The translations under genes and the position numbers were made by a program. From an uncultured Flavobacterium sp. (GTDB lineage Bacteria; Bacteroidota; Bacteroidia; Flavobacteriales; Flavobacteriaceae), in the NCBI RefSeq assembly GCF_963422545.1, contig NZ_OY730245.1, forward strand, positions 62,001 through 126,000: a stretch of DNA of 64,000 nt, read 5' to 3'. Shown in pieces: positions 8,863 through 17,275 of the stretch. Every line of letters starts with the position of its first letter. Position 1 is the first letter of the stretch. Under the pieces are notes generated by a model. It searched no databases, was not told the origin of the DNA, and saw only the letters and a list, made by a program, of their open reading frames with translations.

Positions 8863-9207
8863 ATGAAATTATTACTTAGACTCCTTGTTACTGCAGGCTT
8901 AGTTTTGTTAATCGCTAACTTCTTGCCGGGTGTACATGTTGCCAGTTTTACAACAGCAATAATTGTTGCAATTGTCTTAGGATTATTAAATTTGTTTATA
9001 AAACCAATATTAATTATTCTGACTTTGCCAGTAACGGTAATTACTTTAGGTCTGTTTTTATTGGTGATTAATGCAATCATAATTTTGTTGTGTACAAATA
9101 TTGTTGGAGGTTTTGCAGTAGACACTTTTTGGACGGCATTGCTCTTTAGTATAATCTTGTCTATTCTTCAATCTATTACGTACAAAATAGTAGCAGACGA
9201 TAAATAG
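8863..9207 (+). CDS. Phage-holin-like family small membrane protein (DUF/Phage_holin_4_2 type)
   Basis: 114 residues, almost entirely hydrophobic, with four predicted transmembrane helices (about 4-22, 28-50, 55-80, 88-108). The conserved pattern LLxLFIKPILIILTLPVTVITLGLFLLVINA, seen here in broken form, is typical of the family annotated as phage holin family or membrane protein of unknown function in many bacteria. There is no phage context, so a holin role is not supported. Stand-alone gene between a hydrolase and tig. Confidence 0.8.
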   Translation: MKLLLRLLVTAGLVLLIANFLPGVHVASFTTAIIVAIVLGLLNLFIKPILIILTLPVTVITLGLFLLVINAIIILLCTNIVGGFAVDTFWTALLFSIILSILQSITYKIVADDK

Positions 9208-9260
9208 AACTAAAATTTAAATGGCGTTTAAAACGTCTTCAAATACAATAGATTAAAAAC

Positions 9261-9299
9261 TTGGTTGGGTTGCAAAAATTTTATAATTTTGCAACCCAA
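9261..9299 (+). promoter_or_regulatory. tig promoter overlapped by 13-bp inverted repeat
   Basis: TTGG at 9261-9264, 19 bases, then TAATTTTG at 9284-9291 fit the Bacteroidota promoter. A perfect 13-bp inverted repeat (TTGGGTTGCAAAA at 9265-9277 and its complement at 9287-9299, loop 9 bases) overlaps the -7 box. It lies 27 bases before the trigger factor start. It may be an operator or an upstream terminator. Confidence 0.65.
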
Positions 9300-9325
9300 T
9301 TTTATTATGTAAATTAAAGAAGAAG

Positions 9326-10648
9326 ATGGATATTAAAAGAGTAGCAATAGACGCTGTGAATGAAACGATTGTAATGACAGTTGTTCACATGGATTATAAA
9401 GGTCAGGTAGCAAAAAGAATAAACGAAAAAATGCCTTTGGCTACCGTTAAAGGTTTTAGAAAAGGACAAGTTCCTAAAGACCTTGTTGAAAAACAATACG
9501 GAAAAGCTATTAAGCAAGAAGAAGTTAAAAAAGTAGTTGATTTGGCTTTAGAGCGTTTTGTTCAATCTGAAAGATTAAATCTTTTAGGAACTCCTCTTGC
9601 TAAAGAAAACGAAAACTTTGATTGGGATGCTGAAGAACTAACTTTCGAATACGAAATTGGTTTAGTTCCTAACTTCGAAATTGATTTAGAAGCAAAAAAT
9701 AATATCGTAAAATATATCGTTACCGCTGATGATAAATTAATCGACGGACAAGTAGAACGTATCCAAAAACAATTCGGAAAAGCAATTCCACAAGAAGTTG
9801 TGTCTGCTGATTCAGATTTAACTGGAACTTTCTCAAACGAAGAAAAAGCGATCAACAATACAACTACAATTTCAGTTGCTACTTTTAACAAAGCTGCAGG
9901 TGACAAATTCATCGGTAAAAAAGTTGGTGATGTTGTTACTGTAAGTACAAAAGGTTTATTTGAAGATGATCACCAATTAATGGATTACTTAAAAGTATCT
10001 CATGATGATGTTCACGGTTTAGATGTTGAAGTAAACTTTACTATCGAAGCTATCAACGGAGCTGAATTGGCTGAATTAAACCAGGATTTATTTGATAAAC
10101 TTTTTGGAGAAGGAAAAGTAGCTTCTTTAGAAGATTTGAAATCAAAAATTAAAGAAGATGCTGAAGCTCAATTCGCACAACAAGCAGATCAAAAATTATT
10201 GTTAGACGTTCAGGATTTCTTGATCGAAAGCACAAAATTTGATTTACCGGCTGAATTCCTTAAAAAATGGTTACAAACTGTTGGAGAGAAAAAACTTTCT
10301 GCAGAAGAAGCTGAAGTTGAATACGCAAGATCTGAAAGAGGATTACGTTTTCAATTAATCGAAGGAAAAGCAATGGCTCAAAGTAATATCCAAATTACAT
10401 TTGAAGATTTGAAAGCTTTTACAACAAACGCTATCAGACAACAAATGGCTCAATTTGGACAAACAAACCCAACTGACGAAGAAGTTCAGGGAATTGTAGC
10501 CAGAGTTTTATCTAACCAAGAAGAAGTAAAAAGACTTTCTGAGCAAGTAGTTGCTGAAAAATTGTTAGAAGTGTTTAAAGAAAAAGCAAATCCAACAACT
10601 AAAGAAGTAACTTACGAAGAATTTATCGCTGCGTCTTACGGAGAATAA
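9326..10648 (+). CDS. tig: Trigger factor
   Basis: 440 residues. Ribosome-associated chaperone that binds nascent chains at the exit tunnel. The N-terminal domain carries the ribosome-binding signature GFRKGQVP (about residues 44-51), then a diverged FKBP-like insert (about 150-250, IGKKVGDVVTV) and a long helical C-terminal chaperone domain (QKLLLDVQDFLI to the end). The PPIase insert lacks many usual FKBP residues, as is common in Bacteroidota, so prolyl isomerase activity is doubtful. Placed before clpP and clpX as in many bacteria, but with a strong terminator after it. Confidence 0.94.
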   Translation: MDIKRVAIDAVNETIVMTVVHMDYKGQVAKRINEKMPLATVKGFRKGQVPKDLVEKQYGKAIKQEEVKKVVDLALERFVQSERLNLLGTPLAKENENFDWDAEELTFEYEIGLVPNFEIDLEAKNNIVKYIVTADDKLIDGQVERIQKQFGKAIPQEVVSADSDLTGTFSNEEKAINNTTTISVATFNKAAGDKFIGKKVGDVVTVSTKGLFEDDHQLMDYLKVSHDDVHGLDVEVNFTIEAINGAELAELNQDLFDKLFGEGKVASLEDLKSKIKEDAEAQFAQQADQKLLLDVQDFLIESTKFDLPAEFLKKWLQTVGEKKLSAEEAEVEYARSERGLRFQLIEGKAMAQSNIQITFEDLKAFTTNAIRQQMAQFGQTNPTDEEVQGIVARVLSNQEEVKRLSEQVVAEKLLEVFKEKANPTTKEVTYEEFIAASYGE

Positions 10649-10670
10649 TTTCTAAAAAAATAAGTATATT

Positions 10671-10710
10671 TGAGCGTCAGGAGATTTTTTTCCTGACGCT
10701 CATTTTTTTT
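10671..10710 (+). terminator. Rho-independent terminator of tig
   Basis: Perfect 12-bp stem TGAGCGTCAGGA (10671-10682) and TCCTGACGCTCA (10691-10702), followed by eight T residues. It lies 22 bases past the tig stop. Confidence 0.93.
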
Positions 10711-10798
10711 GTTTCAGGTTTAAAGTTTCAGGTTTGTTGAAGTTCGAGAACTTGAAACGTGAAACAAAATTAAACATGAAACAAAAAAATAAGACAAA

Positions 10799-10830
10799 TT
10801 GGCATCATTTATAAAAAGGTATGACCTTTG
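10799..10830 (+). promoter_or_regulatory. Putative clpP promoter
   Basis: TTGG at 10799-10802, 20 bases, GACCTTTG at 10823-10830 (one mismatch to TAnnTTTG). It lies 50 bases before the clpP start and after a GTTTCAGG-type repeat. Confidence 0.5.
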
Positions 10831-10880
10831 TAGAAAATAAACTACACAACAGTTAACGTAAAACTTAGAACACTTAAAAT

Positions 10881-11555
10881 ATGAACTACGGTAAAGAATT
10901 CAAAAAATTTGCTACAAAGCACCAGGGAGTAAACGCAATGTACTATGACAAAATCATAGCTGCAATGAATCCAACAAATATGACTCCATATATTATTGAA
11001 GAACGTCAGTTGAATATTTCTCAATTAGACGTTTTTTCAAGATTAATGATGGACAGGATTATCTTTTTGGGAACAGGTATTGACGATCAAATCGCTAATA
11101 TCGTTCAAGCACAATTATTATTTTTAGAAAGTGCTGATGCATCAAAAGATATTCAAATTTATCTAAATTCTCCTGGAGGAAGCGTTTACGCAGGATTAGG
11201 AATTTACGATACTATGCAATACATCAAACCAGATGTAGCAACAATTTGTACAGGTATGGCAGCTTCTATGGGAGCAGTTTTATTATGTGCAGGAGCAGCA
11301 GGAAAACGTTCGGCTTTGCCACATTCAAGAGTTATGATTCACCAACCATCTGGAGGAGCACAAGGAGTTGCAACAGATATGGAAATCAACTTACGTGAAA
11401 TGTTGAAACTAAAAGATGAATTATACAACATCATTTCACACCATTCAGGACAAACTTTTGACAAAGTGCACAAAGACAGCGAGCGCGATTATTGGATGAT
11501 TGCTGACGAAGCTAAAGAATACGGAATGATTGATGAAGTATTGAGAAGAAGCTAA
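10881..11555 (+). CDS. clpP: ATP-dependent Clp protease proteolytic subunit
   Basis: 224 residues. Serine peptidase that forms the double-heptamer chamber fed by ClpX. The catalytic triad is visible: Ser129 in TGMAASMGA, His154 in MIHQPSGG and Asp203 in SERDYWM. LNSPGGSVYAGLGIYD forms the oxyanion region. About 25 residues precede the usual mature core (MTPYIIEERQ), consistent with a propeptide. clpX follows 177 bases downstream but with its own promoter and a hairpin between, so the two are probably separate transcripts. Confidence 0.97.
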   Translation: MNYGKEFKKFATKHQGVNAMYYDKIIAAMNPTNMTPYIIEERQLNISQLDVFSRLMMDRIIFLGTGIDDQIANIVQAQLLFLESADASKDIQIYLNSPGGSVYAGLGIYDTMQYIKPDVATICTGMAASMGAVLLCAGAAGKRSALPHSRVMIHQPSGGAQGVATDMEINLREMLKLKDELYNIISHHSGQTFDKVHKDSERDYWMIADEAKEYGMIDEVLRRS

Positions 11556-11567
11556 AAAAGTTTATAT

Positions 11568-11627
11568 GTTTCAGGTTTCAAGTTAACAATAGCAAACTTG
11601 AAACCTGAAACTTGAAACCTTTTTTTA
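11568..11627 (+). terminator. Hairpin with T-tract after clpP, GTTTCAGG-type repeat
   Basis: Perfect 17-bp inverted repeat GTTTCAGGTTTCAAGTT (11568-11584) with complement at 11595-11611, then a run of T residues near 11619-11626. A looser copy of the same wording follows tig at about 10711-10765. It probably terminates clpP transcription. Confidence 0.75.
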
Positions 11628-11676
11628 ACTTGAAACAAAAATATAAAAAGTTAATAGGTTGCTAAGTTTTTGAGGT

Positions 11677-11710
11677 TTTGATGAAAAATCTCAGAAACTT
11701 AGTAACTTTG
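11677..11710 (+). promoter_or_regulatory. clpX promoter, embedded in an inverted repeat
   Basis: TAACTTTG at 11703-11710 matches the -7 consensus; TTTG at 11677-11680 lies 22 bases upstream. The -7 box is the end of an imperfect 17-bp inverted repeat (GTTGCTAAGTTTTTGAG from 11659, complement-like CTCAGAAACTTAGTAAC ending 11707). The clpX start is 22 bases downstream. Confidence 0.7.
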
Positions 11711-11732
11711 CGGCTTATGTAACTAAAGAAGA

Positions 11733-12965
11733 ATGGCTAAAGTAGTATTAGAATGTTCGTTTTGTGGAAGAAAGAAGCCAGAAACTAATTTATTAATTGC
11801 AGGTATCAATGCACATATCTGTGATAAGTGTATTGAACAAGCACACGGAATTGTATTAGAAGAATTAAAATCAAGCGGAAGCGCAAAACTTGTTGGTGAC
11901 TTAATTTTAAAGAAACCAAAAGAAATCAGAGCTTTCTTAGATCAATATGTTATTGGTCAGGATCAGACAAAAAAAGTAATGTCAGTTGCGGTTTACAATC
12001 ACTACAAACGTTTAATGCAACAGCAATTAGACGACGAAGTAGAGATTGAAAAAAGTAACATCATTATGGTTGGTCAAACCGGAACAGGAAAAACATTAGT
12101 AGCAAAAACTATTGCAAAAATGTTAGACGTTCCTTTGGCAATTGTTGATGCGACCGTACTTACAGAAGCAGGTTATGTTGGTGAAGATGTCGAAAGTATT
12201 TTGACACGTTTGCTGCAAGCTGCAGATTATGATGTGACTAAAGCCGAAAGAGGAATTGTATTTATTGATGAAATTGATAAAATTGCCCGTAAGAGCGATA
12301 ATCCATCGATAACACGTGACGTTTCTGGTGAAGGAGTACAACAAGCTTTATTGAAACTATTAGAAGGAACAGTTGTAAACGTACCACCAAAAGGAGGACG
12401 TAAGCACCCGGACCAAAAATTTGTTGAGGTAAATACTCAAAACATCCTGTTTATTGCAGGTGGAGCGTTTGATGGCGTTGAACGTATTATTTCTAAACGT
12501 TTAAACCGTCAGGCAGTTGGATATTCTACTTCTAAAAATGTAGATAATATCGACAAAGACAATTTATTACAATATATTATTCCAAAAGATATTAAAGATT
12601 TTGGTTTGATTCCCGAGATCATTGGTCGTTTACCGGTTTTAACACATATGGATCCTCTTGATAGAGAAACATTACGTGCGATTTTGACACAACCTAAAAA
12701 TGCATTAATCAAACAATATCAAAAGTTATTCCTGATGGATGATGTTGAATTTAGTATTACTGATGAAGCATTAGATTTTATTGTTGATAAAGCTTTAGAA
12801 TACAAATTAGGAGCTCGTGGATTACGTTCGTTATGTGAAGCTATCTTAACAGATGCAATGTACGAACTGCCAAGTTCAGACGATAAAGTTTTGACAATCG
12901 ATAAAGATTACGCAAAACATACTTTAAATAAAAATTTATTGAAGCGAATGGAAATTGCTTCTTAA
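11733..12965 (+). CDS. clpX: ATP-dependent Clp protease ATP-binding subunit ClpX
   Basis: 410 residues. AAA+ unfoldase that delivers substrates to ClpP. The N-terminal C4 zinc-binding domain uses Cys8, Cys11, Cys30 and Cys33. Walker A is GQTGTGKT (114-121), Walker B is VFIDEIDK with Asp179/Glu180, and the pore loop GYVGED, sensor and GARGLRS (sensor 2) follow. Length and domain order are normal. It is the last plus-strand gene of the tig-clpP-clpX set, closed by a strong terminator. Confidence 0.97.
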   Translation: MAKVVLECSFCGRKKPETNLLIAGINAHICDKCIEQAHGIVLEELKSSGSAKLVGDLILKKPKEIRAFLDQYVIGQDQTKKVMSVAVYNHYKRLMQQQLDDEVEIEKSNIIMVGQTGTGKTLVAKTIAKMLDVPLAIVDATVLTEAGYVGEDVESILTRLLQAADYDVTKAERGIVFIDEIDKIARKSDNPSITRDVSGEGVQQALLKLLEGTVVNVPPKGGRKHPDQKFVEVNTQNILFIAGGAFDGVERIISKRLNRQAVGYSTSKNVDNIDKDNLLQYIIPKDIKDFGLIPEIIGRLPVLTHMDPLDRETLRAILTQPKNALIKQYQKLFLMDDVEFSITDEALDFIVDKALEYKLGARGLRSLCEAILTDAMYELPSSDDKVLTIDKDYAKHTLNKNLLKRMEIAS

Positions 12966-12985
12966 ATCTTTATCATAATTAAAAT

Positions 12986-13023
12986 AAAAACCACCTATCA
13001 AAAGTATTTGTTAGGTGGTTTTT
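12986..13023. terminator. Bidirectional terminator between clpX and a lipoprotein gene
   Basis: Stem AAAAACCACCTA (12986-12997) and TAGGTGGTTTTT (13012-13023), flanked by A and T runs. It lies in the short gap between two convergent genes and can serve both. Confidence 0.9.
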
Positions 13024-13040
13024 TAATTTTAAAAAGTGTA

Positions 13041-13508
13041 TTATTTTACAATTTTTAAATAAGGTACAATGTCAGAAACTAATTTATCATTTAACCAAAC
13101 GGTTTTTTTAGTAATAGAATTCCTTGTTCGGTTATATTCAATTTTTACTATATCAGTATTGTTTTCGCTCCATTGAATATAGGTTTCAGGATATTGTTCT
13201 TCATTCGAGTTATTCAGGAAAACACGAATAACATTTCGATTGTCTTGTTTGTACATTAAAAAATTTCGAGGATAATCTGTACCATTAGGTTCATTAATTA
13301 ATTTGCCCTTGACTAAGTAAAGTATTCTTATTTTGCTTTGATCATAACTATTGGGAGTGTCAGGATTTAGTAAGTCGTCACCATTAGAATTAGTTACTAC
13401 GATGTCTAGACTTGCATCGAGATTAAATCCAGCTATTATATTTTCTTCAGGTGAGTTACAACTGGACAAAAAGAAAACGCTTAAACAGATCAAAACTATT
13501 TTTTTCAT
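13041..13508 (-). CDS. Hypothetical lipoprotein
   Basis: 155 residues from ATG 13508. This start gives a clean lipoprotein signal (MKKIVLICLSVFFLSSC, lipobox LSSC with lipidated Cys near residue 17); an in-frame extension upstream would bury it and overlap the next gene. The mature part has no recognised domain; it contains short beta-like segments (IRILYLVKGK, NVIRVFLNN, YIQWSENN, DIVKIEYNR). The acidic/polar stretch after Cys (NSPEEN) is compatible with membrane-anchored envelope lipoproteins. Function unknown. It follows the GlxA-type regulator by 55 bases on the same strand. Confidence 0.75.
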   Translation of the reverse strand: MKKIVLICLSVFFLSSCNSPEENIIAGFNLDASLDIVVTNSNGDDLLNPDTPNSYDQSKIRILYLVKGKLINEPNGTDYPRNFLMYKQDNRNVIRVFLNNSNEEQYPETYIQWSENNTDIVKIEYNRTRNSITKKTVWLNDKLVSDIVPYLKIVK

Positions 13509-13563
13509 TTTTAGGGTTTTAGAAATCAAAGTAAATATAAGAAAATAGTTAATAAAAAATATT

Positions 13564-14529
13564 TTACTGTACTCTAAATTTCTCTCTATATTCAATTGGT
13601 TTCATACCAACCATTTTATAAAATACCTTTCTAAAAGCTTTTGGATCATTATAACCTGTTTTTTCGATAATTTCAGAAATCGAAAGTTGGGTTTGCTCCA
13701 GATATTTTTTAGAACTTTCAACCCTTATATTTTGCAAATATTCAATAGGCGGAATTCCTGTAACTTGTTTGAATCGGCGTGTCATGTTTCTGGAACTAGT
13801 TGGAATATCTTTGGTGATTTCTTCCAGTTTTTCAATAGTGCTGTATTGATTTTCAATTTTTTGCTGCAACATGGCAACCAAAGTGTCATTGTGTAAATGA
13901 TTTGGTCTAAAAGTACTGAAATAACTCTGTTTGTATCGGTTTAGGTCTATGGAGAAGATTTTGGCAATCTGAACAGCAATTTCATTTCCGCAATATTTCT
14001 GCACCAATAAAATCAATAAATGAAATGTTGAGGTAGAGCCACCGCTGGTGTACAAACTTCCGTCTGCTGTTAAGGTTTCTTCGGGTTTTAGTTTTACTAA
14101 CGGAAAAGCTTTTGTAAAAGCACTGCAGGCGTCAACATGTGTAGTTGCCAGTTTTTCGTCTAATAATCCTGAAGCCGCAAACAAAAAAGCACCGGTACAA
14201 AAACTGGCTAATTCGGCTCCGGACTGATGTTGCTTCTTTAACCAGGGAATAAAATTTTTGTTCTTCGCAATCATTTCGCTCATATTATCAGTGGTAAAAG
14301 CGGGAATCAAAATTAAGTCTAAATTGATATTTGAAGCTTCAATAGGATTAATATCATATCCAAATATTTTCTCCTGAACAATTTGTTCGGCCAATTGAAA
14401 AACCATAATATCAAAAGGCTTTTCAGTTTCCTTGCTCAATTTATTAGCCGTTTCAAAAACTTCTAAAATTGCAGCGATACTCAATAATTTATAATCATGC
14501 GGAACGATTAAACCTATTTTCTTATTCAT
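13564..14529 (-). CDS. GlxA-family transcriptional regulator (DJ-1/PfpI-like plus AraC HTH)
   Basis: 321 residues. The N-terminal part (about 1-190) is a class I glutamine amidotransferase/DJ-1-like sensor domain, with ASFCTGAFLFAASGLL carrying the nucleophile-elbow Cys and HVDACSAF after it. The C-terminal part (about 220-321) is an AraC-type double helix-turn-helix (TSSRNMTRRFKQVTG, YLQNIRVESSKKYLE, ISEIIEKTGYNDPKAFRKVF). Members control detoxification or amino-acid genes in response to unknown small molecules. It is divergent from a run of VOC/SRPBCC genes 142 bases away, which makes those plausible targets; this is inference. Confidence 0.88.
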   Translation of the reverse strand: MNKKIGLIVPHDYKLLSIAAILEVFETANKLSKETEKPFDIMVFQLAEQIVQEKIFGYDINPIEASNINLDLILIPAFTTDNMSEMIAKNKNFIPWLKKQHQSGAELASFCTGAFLFAASGLLDEKLATTHVDACSAFTKAFPLVKLKPEETLTADGSLYTSGGSTSTFHLLILLVQKYCGNEIAVQIAKIFSIDLNRYKQSYFSTFRPNHLHNDTLVAMLQQKIENQYSTIEKLEEITKDIPTSSRNMTRRFKQVTGIPPIEYLQNIRVESSKKYLEQTQLSISEIIEKTGYNDPKAFRKVFYKMVGMKPIEYREKFRVQ

Positions 14530-14635
14530 GGTTTCTCTTTTTTGGAAAAATTAATGGACTTGCAAAAATAAGCAATTTGTCTTAAATGACCCTAAAGTTG
14601 ACATTTAAAGTATCTCAAGCTTAATGTTAATAAAC

Positions 14636-14643
14636 TAATTTTG
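14636..14643 (+). promoter_or_regulatory. Putative -7 box for the VOC/SRPBCC run
   Basis: TAATTTTG fits TAnnTTTG and lies 28 bases before the first VOC gene, in the divergent gap with the GlxA-type regulator. On the other strand TATTTTTG (14570-14563) could be the -7 box of the regulator. No good -33 element is seen for either. Confidence 0.45.
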
Positions 14644-14671
14644 TCTTAATAATTTGTAATTTTATATAAAA

Positions 14672-15082
14672 ATGGAAACAAAAATTTTCTTAAATCTTCC
14701 TGTAAAAGATTTAAACCACTCAGTATCATTTTTTACCAACTTAGGTTTTTCATTCAATCCACAATTTACAAATGATAAGGGAGCTTGTTTGATTGTAGGT
14801 AAAAATATTAGTGCAATGTTGTTAGCTGAAGAGTTTTACAAAACATTTACGAATAAAGAAATTTGCAATTCAGAAACAACCAATGAAGTGATTCTTTCAG
14901 TACAAATTGAAAGTCGCGAAAAAGTAGATCAGATAATTGAAAATGCTATAAAAAATGGAGGAACCGAATATGACGAGGCTAAAGATTATGGCTGGATGTA
15001 TTATCGTTCTTTTTTTGATTTAGATGGACATCATTGGGAATTCTCGGTTATAAATGAGGATCAAATTCCAGATAAAATGTAA
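14672..15082 (+). CDS. VOC-family (glyoxalase/bleomycin-resistance-like) protein
   Basis: 136 residues, one vicinal-oxygen-chelate domain made of two beta-alpha-beta-beta-beta modules: IFLNLPVKDLNHSVSFFTNLGFSF opens it in two pieces, and FDLDGHHWEFSV closes it with a typical metal-ligand region. Substrate unknown. It is a paralogue of the VOC gene at 15774 (shared LNLPVK start, YGWMYYRSFFDLDGHHW versus QGWMYGCGFADLDGHRW). First gene of a same-strand run of five small genes. Confidence 0.82.
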   Translation: METKIFLNLPVKDLNHSVSFFTNLGFSFNPQFTNDKGACLIVGKNISAMLLAEEFYKTFTNKEICNSETTNEVILSVQIESREKVDQIIENAIKNGGTEYDEAKDYGWMYYRSFFDLDGHHWEFSVINEDQIPDKM

Positions 15083-15195
15083 CTAATTTAAAGGAATAAA
15101 ACAATAAAACTCCAATATAGACAGTTTGGGAGTTATTCAGAACTTAAAAAAAAATCAAGTAAAAATAAATAATAATCAATAAATCTTAAATAATA

Positions 15196-15600
15196 ATGAT
15201 AACAGTAAAAAACACAATTAGCAGTTCAATAGACAAAGTTTGGAATTTCTGGACATTACCGGAACATATTACAAAATGGAGTTTTGCTTCGCCAGATTGG
15301 CATACACCTTATGCCGAAAATGATTTAAGAGAAGGTGGAACATTCAAATCGACAATGGCAGCAAAAGATGGTAGCATGAGTTTTGATTTTGGAGGCGAAT
15401 ATACATTGGTAGAAAAACACAAAGCAATTGAATATATTTTAGAAGATGGAAGAAAAGTTGAGATTAGTTTTAAAGAAACTCCAAACGGAATAGAAGTAAT
15501 CGAAAACTTTGATCCTGAAACACAAAATCCTGAAGAAATGCAACGAGGAGGATGGCAGGCAATCATGGATAACTTTAAAAGTTATGTAGAGAGTAATTAG
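15196..15600 (+). CDS. SRPBCC/AHSA1-family protein
   Basis: 134 residues. The SRPBCC (START-like, Aha1-type) fold is shown by the opening VKNTISSSIDKVWNFWTLPE, the WKFASPDWH-like WSFASPDWH segment, GGTFKSTMAAKDGS, and the C-terminal helix GGWQAIMDNFKSYVES. These proteins bind hydrophobic small molecules; no catalytic residues can be assigned. It resembles family members often annotated as activator of HSP90 ATPase-like or polyketide cyclase-like. Second in the VOC/SRPBCC run. Confidence 0.82.
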   Translation: MITVKNTISSSIDKVWNFWTLPEHITKWSFASPDWHTPYAENDLREGGTFKSTMAAKDGSMSFDFGGEYTLVEKHKAIEYILEDGRKVEISFKETPNGIEVIENFDPETQNPEEMQRGGWQAIMDNFKSYVESN

Positions 15601-15773
15601 TTTTTTTTAAGGTTCAAAGCTGCAAAGTAACAAAGGGGCAGAGATTTTAGTTTTTATGTAAGATTAAGTTTATAAAATAAAATGTATCTTCGTGCTTTTG
15701 CCAGCAGAAAACAGACACAACTTAAATTATCTTATATCACTTATATGGTTTAATAACATTAAAACATAAAACA

Positions 15774-16181
15774 ATGACAAAACAAATTTGGCTGAATTTG
15801 CCGGTAAAAGAGGTGGCAAAATCTAAAGCTTTTTTTTCGAAAATAGGATTCTCTTTTAATGAAGAACATGATACGCCAAGTTCGACTTGTATGATCGTTG
15901 GAGAAGGAAAATTTGTGGTAATGCTTTTTGAAGAATCGCTATTTGCCAGTTTCTCTCAAAACAAACTTACAGATACAAAAACAAGTTCAGAAGTTTTGAT
16001 TTCGATTGATGCCGAAAGTGCTGCAGAAGTTGACGAACTGGCAAAGAAAGTTAAAGAAGCAGGCGGAAATGTTTTTGCATCTCCGGCAGAAAGTCAGGGT
16101 TGGATGTACGGTTGCGGTTTTGCCGATTTAGATGGTCATCGTTGGAATGTTCTTTTTATGGATTTTAGTAAATTATCATAA
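15774..16181 (+). CDS. VOC-family protein, paralogue of the 14672 gene
   Basis: 135 residues with a single VOC domain: QIWLNLPVKEVAKSKAFF, IGFSFNEEH, STCMIVGEGKFVVMLF, and closing GFADLDGHRWNVLFMD. The body matches the first VOC gene of the run in layout. The stop codon is followed after one base by the ATG of the next SRPBCC gene, so the pair is translationally close. The 173 bases upstream are non-coding and include a low-complexity AAGTAACAAAGGGGCAGAG-like stretch found in other gaps. Confidence 0.82.
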   Translation: MTKQIWLNLPVKEVAKSKAFFSKIGFSFNEEHDTPSSTCMIVGEGKFVVMLFEESLFASFSQNKLTDTKTSSEVLISIDAESAAEVDELAKKVKEAGGNVFASPAESQGWMYGCGFADLDGHRWNVLFMDFSKLS

Positions 16182-16182
16182 C

Positions 16183-16623
16183 ATGGAAACATTAGAATTT
16201 AAAATCAGAATCAAAGCACCGAACGAAAAAGTCTGGTCAGTTTTATGGGACGATGAAACCTATAAAAAATGGACAGGTGCTTTTTGTGAAGGTTCATACG
16301 CAGTAAGCGATTGGAAAGAAGGTGATAAAATACATTTCATGTCGCCAAGCGGAGATGGAATGAATAGTGTTATCGAAACGAAAATTCCAAATGAATATAT
16401 GGCTTTTAAGCATTTGGGAGAAATAAAAGACTTTAAAGAATTACCCATTGACGACGAAACAAAAAAATGGAGCGGCGCAATGGAAACCTATCGATTAACT
16501 CCGGATGATGAGTTTACAGATTTAGTAGCTCAGGTTGATGTGGTCGAAAAGTACCTTGATTATTTTAAAGAAACTTTCCCCAAAGGATTAGAAACCGTAA
16601 AAGAACTATCGGAAAGCAAATAA
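16183..16623 (+). CDS. SRPBCC-family protein
   Basis: 146 residues from ATG 16183, one base after the previous stop; an upstream in-frame start would lie inside the VOC gene. START-like fold: LEFKIRIKAPNEKVWSVLWD, WTGAFCEGSYAVSDW, GDKIHFMSPSGDGM, EYMAFKHLGEIKDF and a closing amphipathic helix (YFKETFPKGLETVKEL). No catalytic signature. Forms a tight pair with the preceding VOC gene. Confidence 0.82.
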   Translation: METLEFKIRIKAPNEKVWSVLWDDETYKKWTGAFCEGSYAVSDWKEGDKIHFMSPSGDGMNSVIETKIPNEYMAFKHLGEIKDFKELPIDDETKKWSGAMETYRLTPDDEFTDLVAQVDVVEKYLDYFKETFPKGLETVKELSESK

Positions 16624-16669
16624 ATATAGAATTCAATAACAATAATTACAAACAAAAAAACAAAATATC

Positions 16670-17113
16670 ATGGCAACATCAGTAAACCCTTATTTATTAT
16701 TTAATGGAAATTGCGAAGAAGCATTTTTATTTTACAAATCAGTTTTTGGAGGAGAATTTTCGTTTATCGGAAAATTTAAAGACATGCCGGCAGGCGAACC
16801 AGGAAGCTGTCCGGAAGTGTCTGAGAAAGACGCCAACAGAATAATGCACGTTTCGCTGCCAATTGGTGAAACCATTTTAATGGGAAGCGACAGTAATGAA
16901 CAATCAGGAGATGTCGCTTTTGGAGCAAACTTTTCAGTATCAATCAATGTTGAAAGTACAGGCGAAGGTGACAGAATCTTTAACGGACTTTCGGCAGGAG
17001 GAGCCATTTATATGCCAATGGGTAAAACATTTTGGGGAGCTTACTTCGGAATGTTCAAAGATAAATTTGGTGTAAGCTGGATGGTAAACTTTGACGAGAA
17101 TCAACCAAAATAA
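16670..17113 (+). CDS. VOC-family protein, PhnB-like
   Basis: 147 residues. The start VNPYLLFNGNCEEAFLFYKSVFGGEF is split here as NPYLLFNGNCEEAF and FYKSVFGGEF; with IMHVSLPIGETILMGSD and the closing MPMGKTFWGAYFGMFKDKFGVSW it matches the PhnB/3-demethylubiquinone-methyltransferase-like branch of VOC proteins. The E. coli PhnB role is unknown. Last gene of the run; a terminator follows. Confidence 0.85.
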   Translation: MATSVNPYLLFNGNCEEAFLFYKSVFGGEFSFIGKFKDMPAGEPGSCPEVSEKDANRIMHVSLPIGETILMGSDSNEQSGDVAFGANFSVSINVESTGEGDRIFNGLSAGGAIYMPMGKTFWGAYFGMFKDKFGVSWMVNFDENQPK

Positions 17114-17165
17114 TAGAAAAAAGTTAGGTTATTTTAATACCGGAACATAATTGTTAAATAACTTC

Positions 17166-17191
17166 AAAAAGCACATTTATATGTGCTTTTT
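17166..17191 (+). terminator. Terminator after VOC/SRPBCC run
   Basis: Stem AAAAAGCACAT (17166-17176) and ATGTGCTTTTT (17181-17191), four-base loop, T-run at the 3' end; 52 bases after the last stop. Confidence 0.88.
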
Positions 17192-17275
17192 CTATGTAAA
17201 AAAAACAAACAATATCCTTTTTTATAAACAATAGATTGCCGATTTTTGTCGCTTCTTAAAATCAACAAAGATAAA

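Noticed and set aside
8863..9207. Prophage holin and lysis region
   Set aside because: The family name includes holin, but there are no other phage genes near and the gene type is common in chromosomes.
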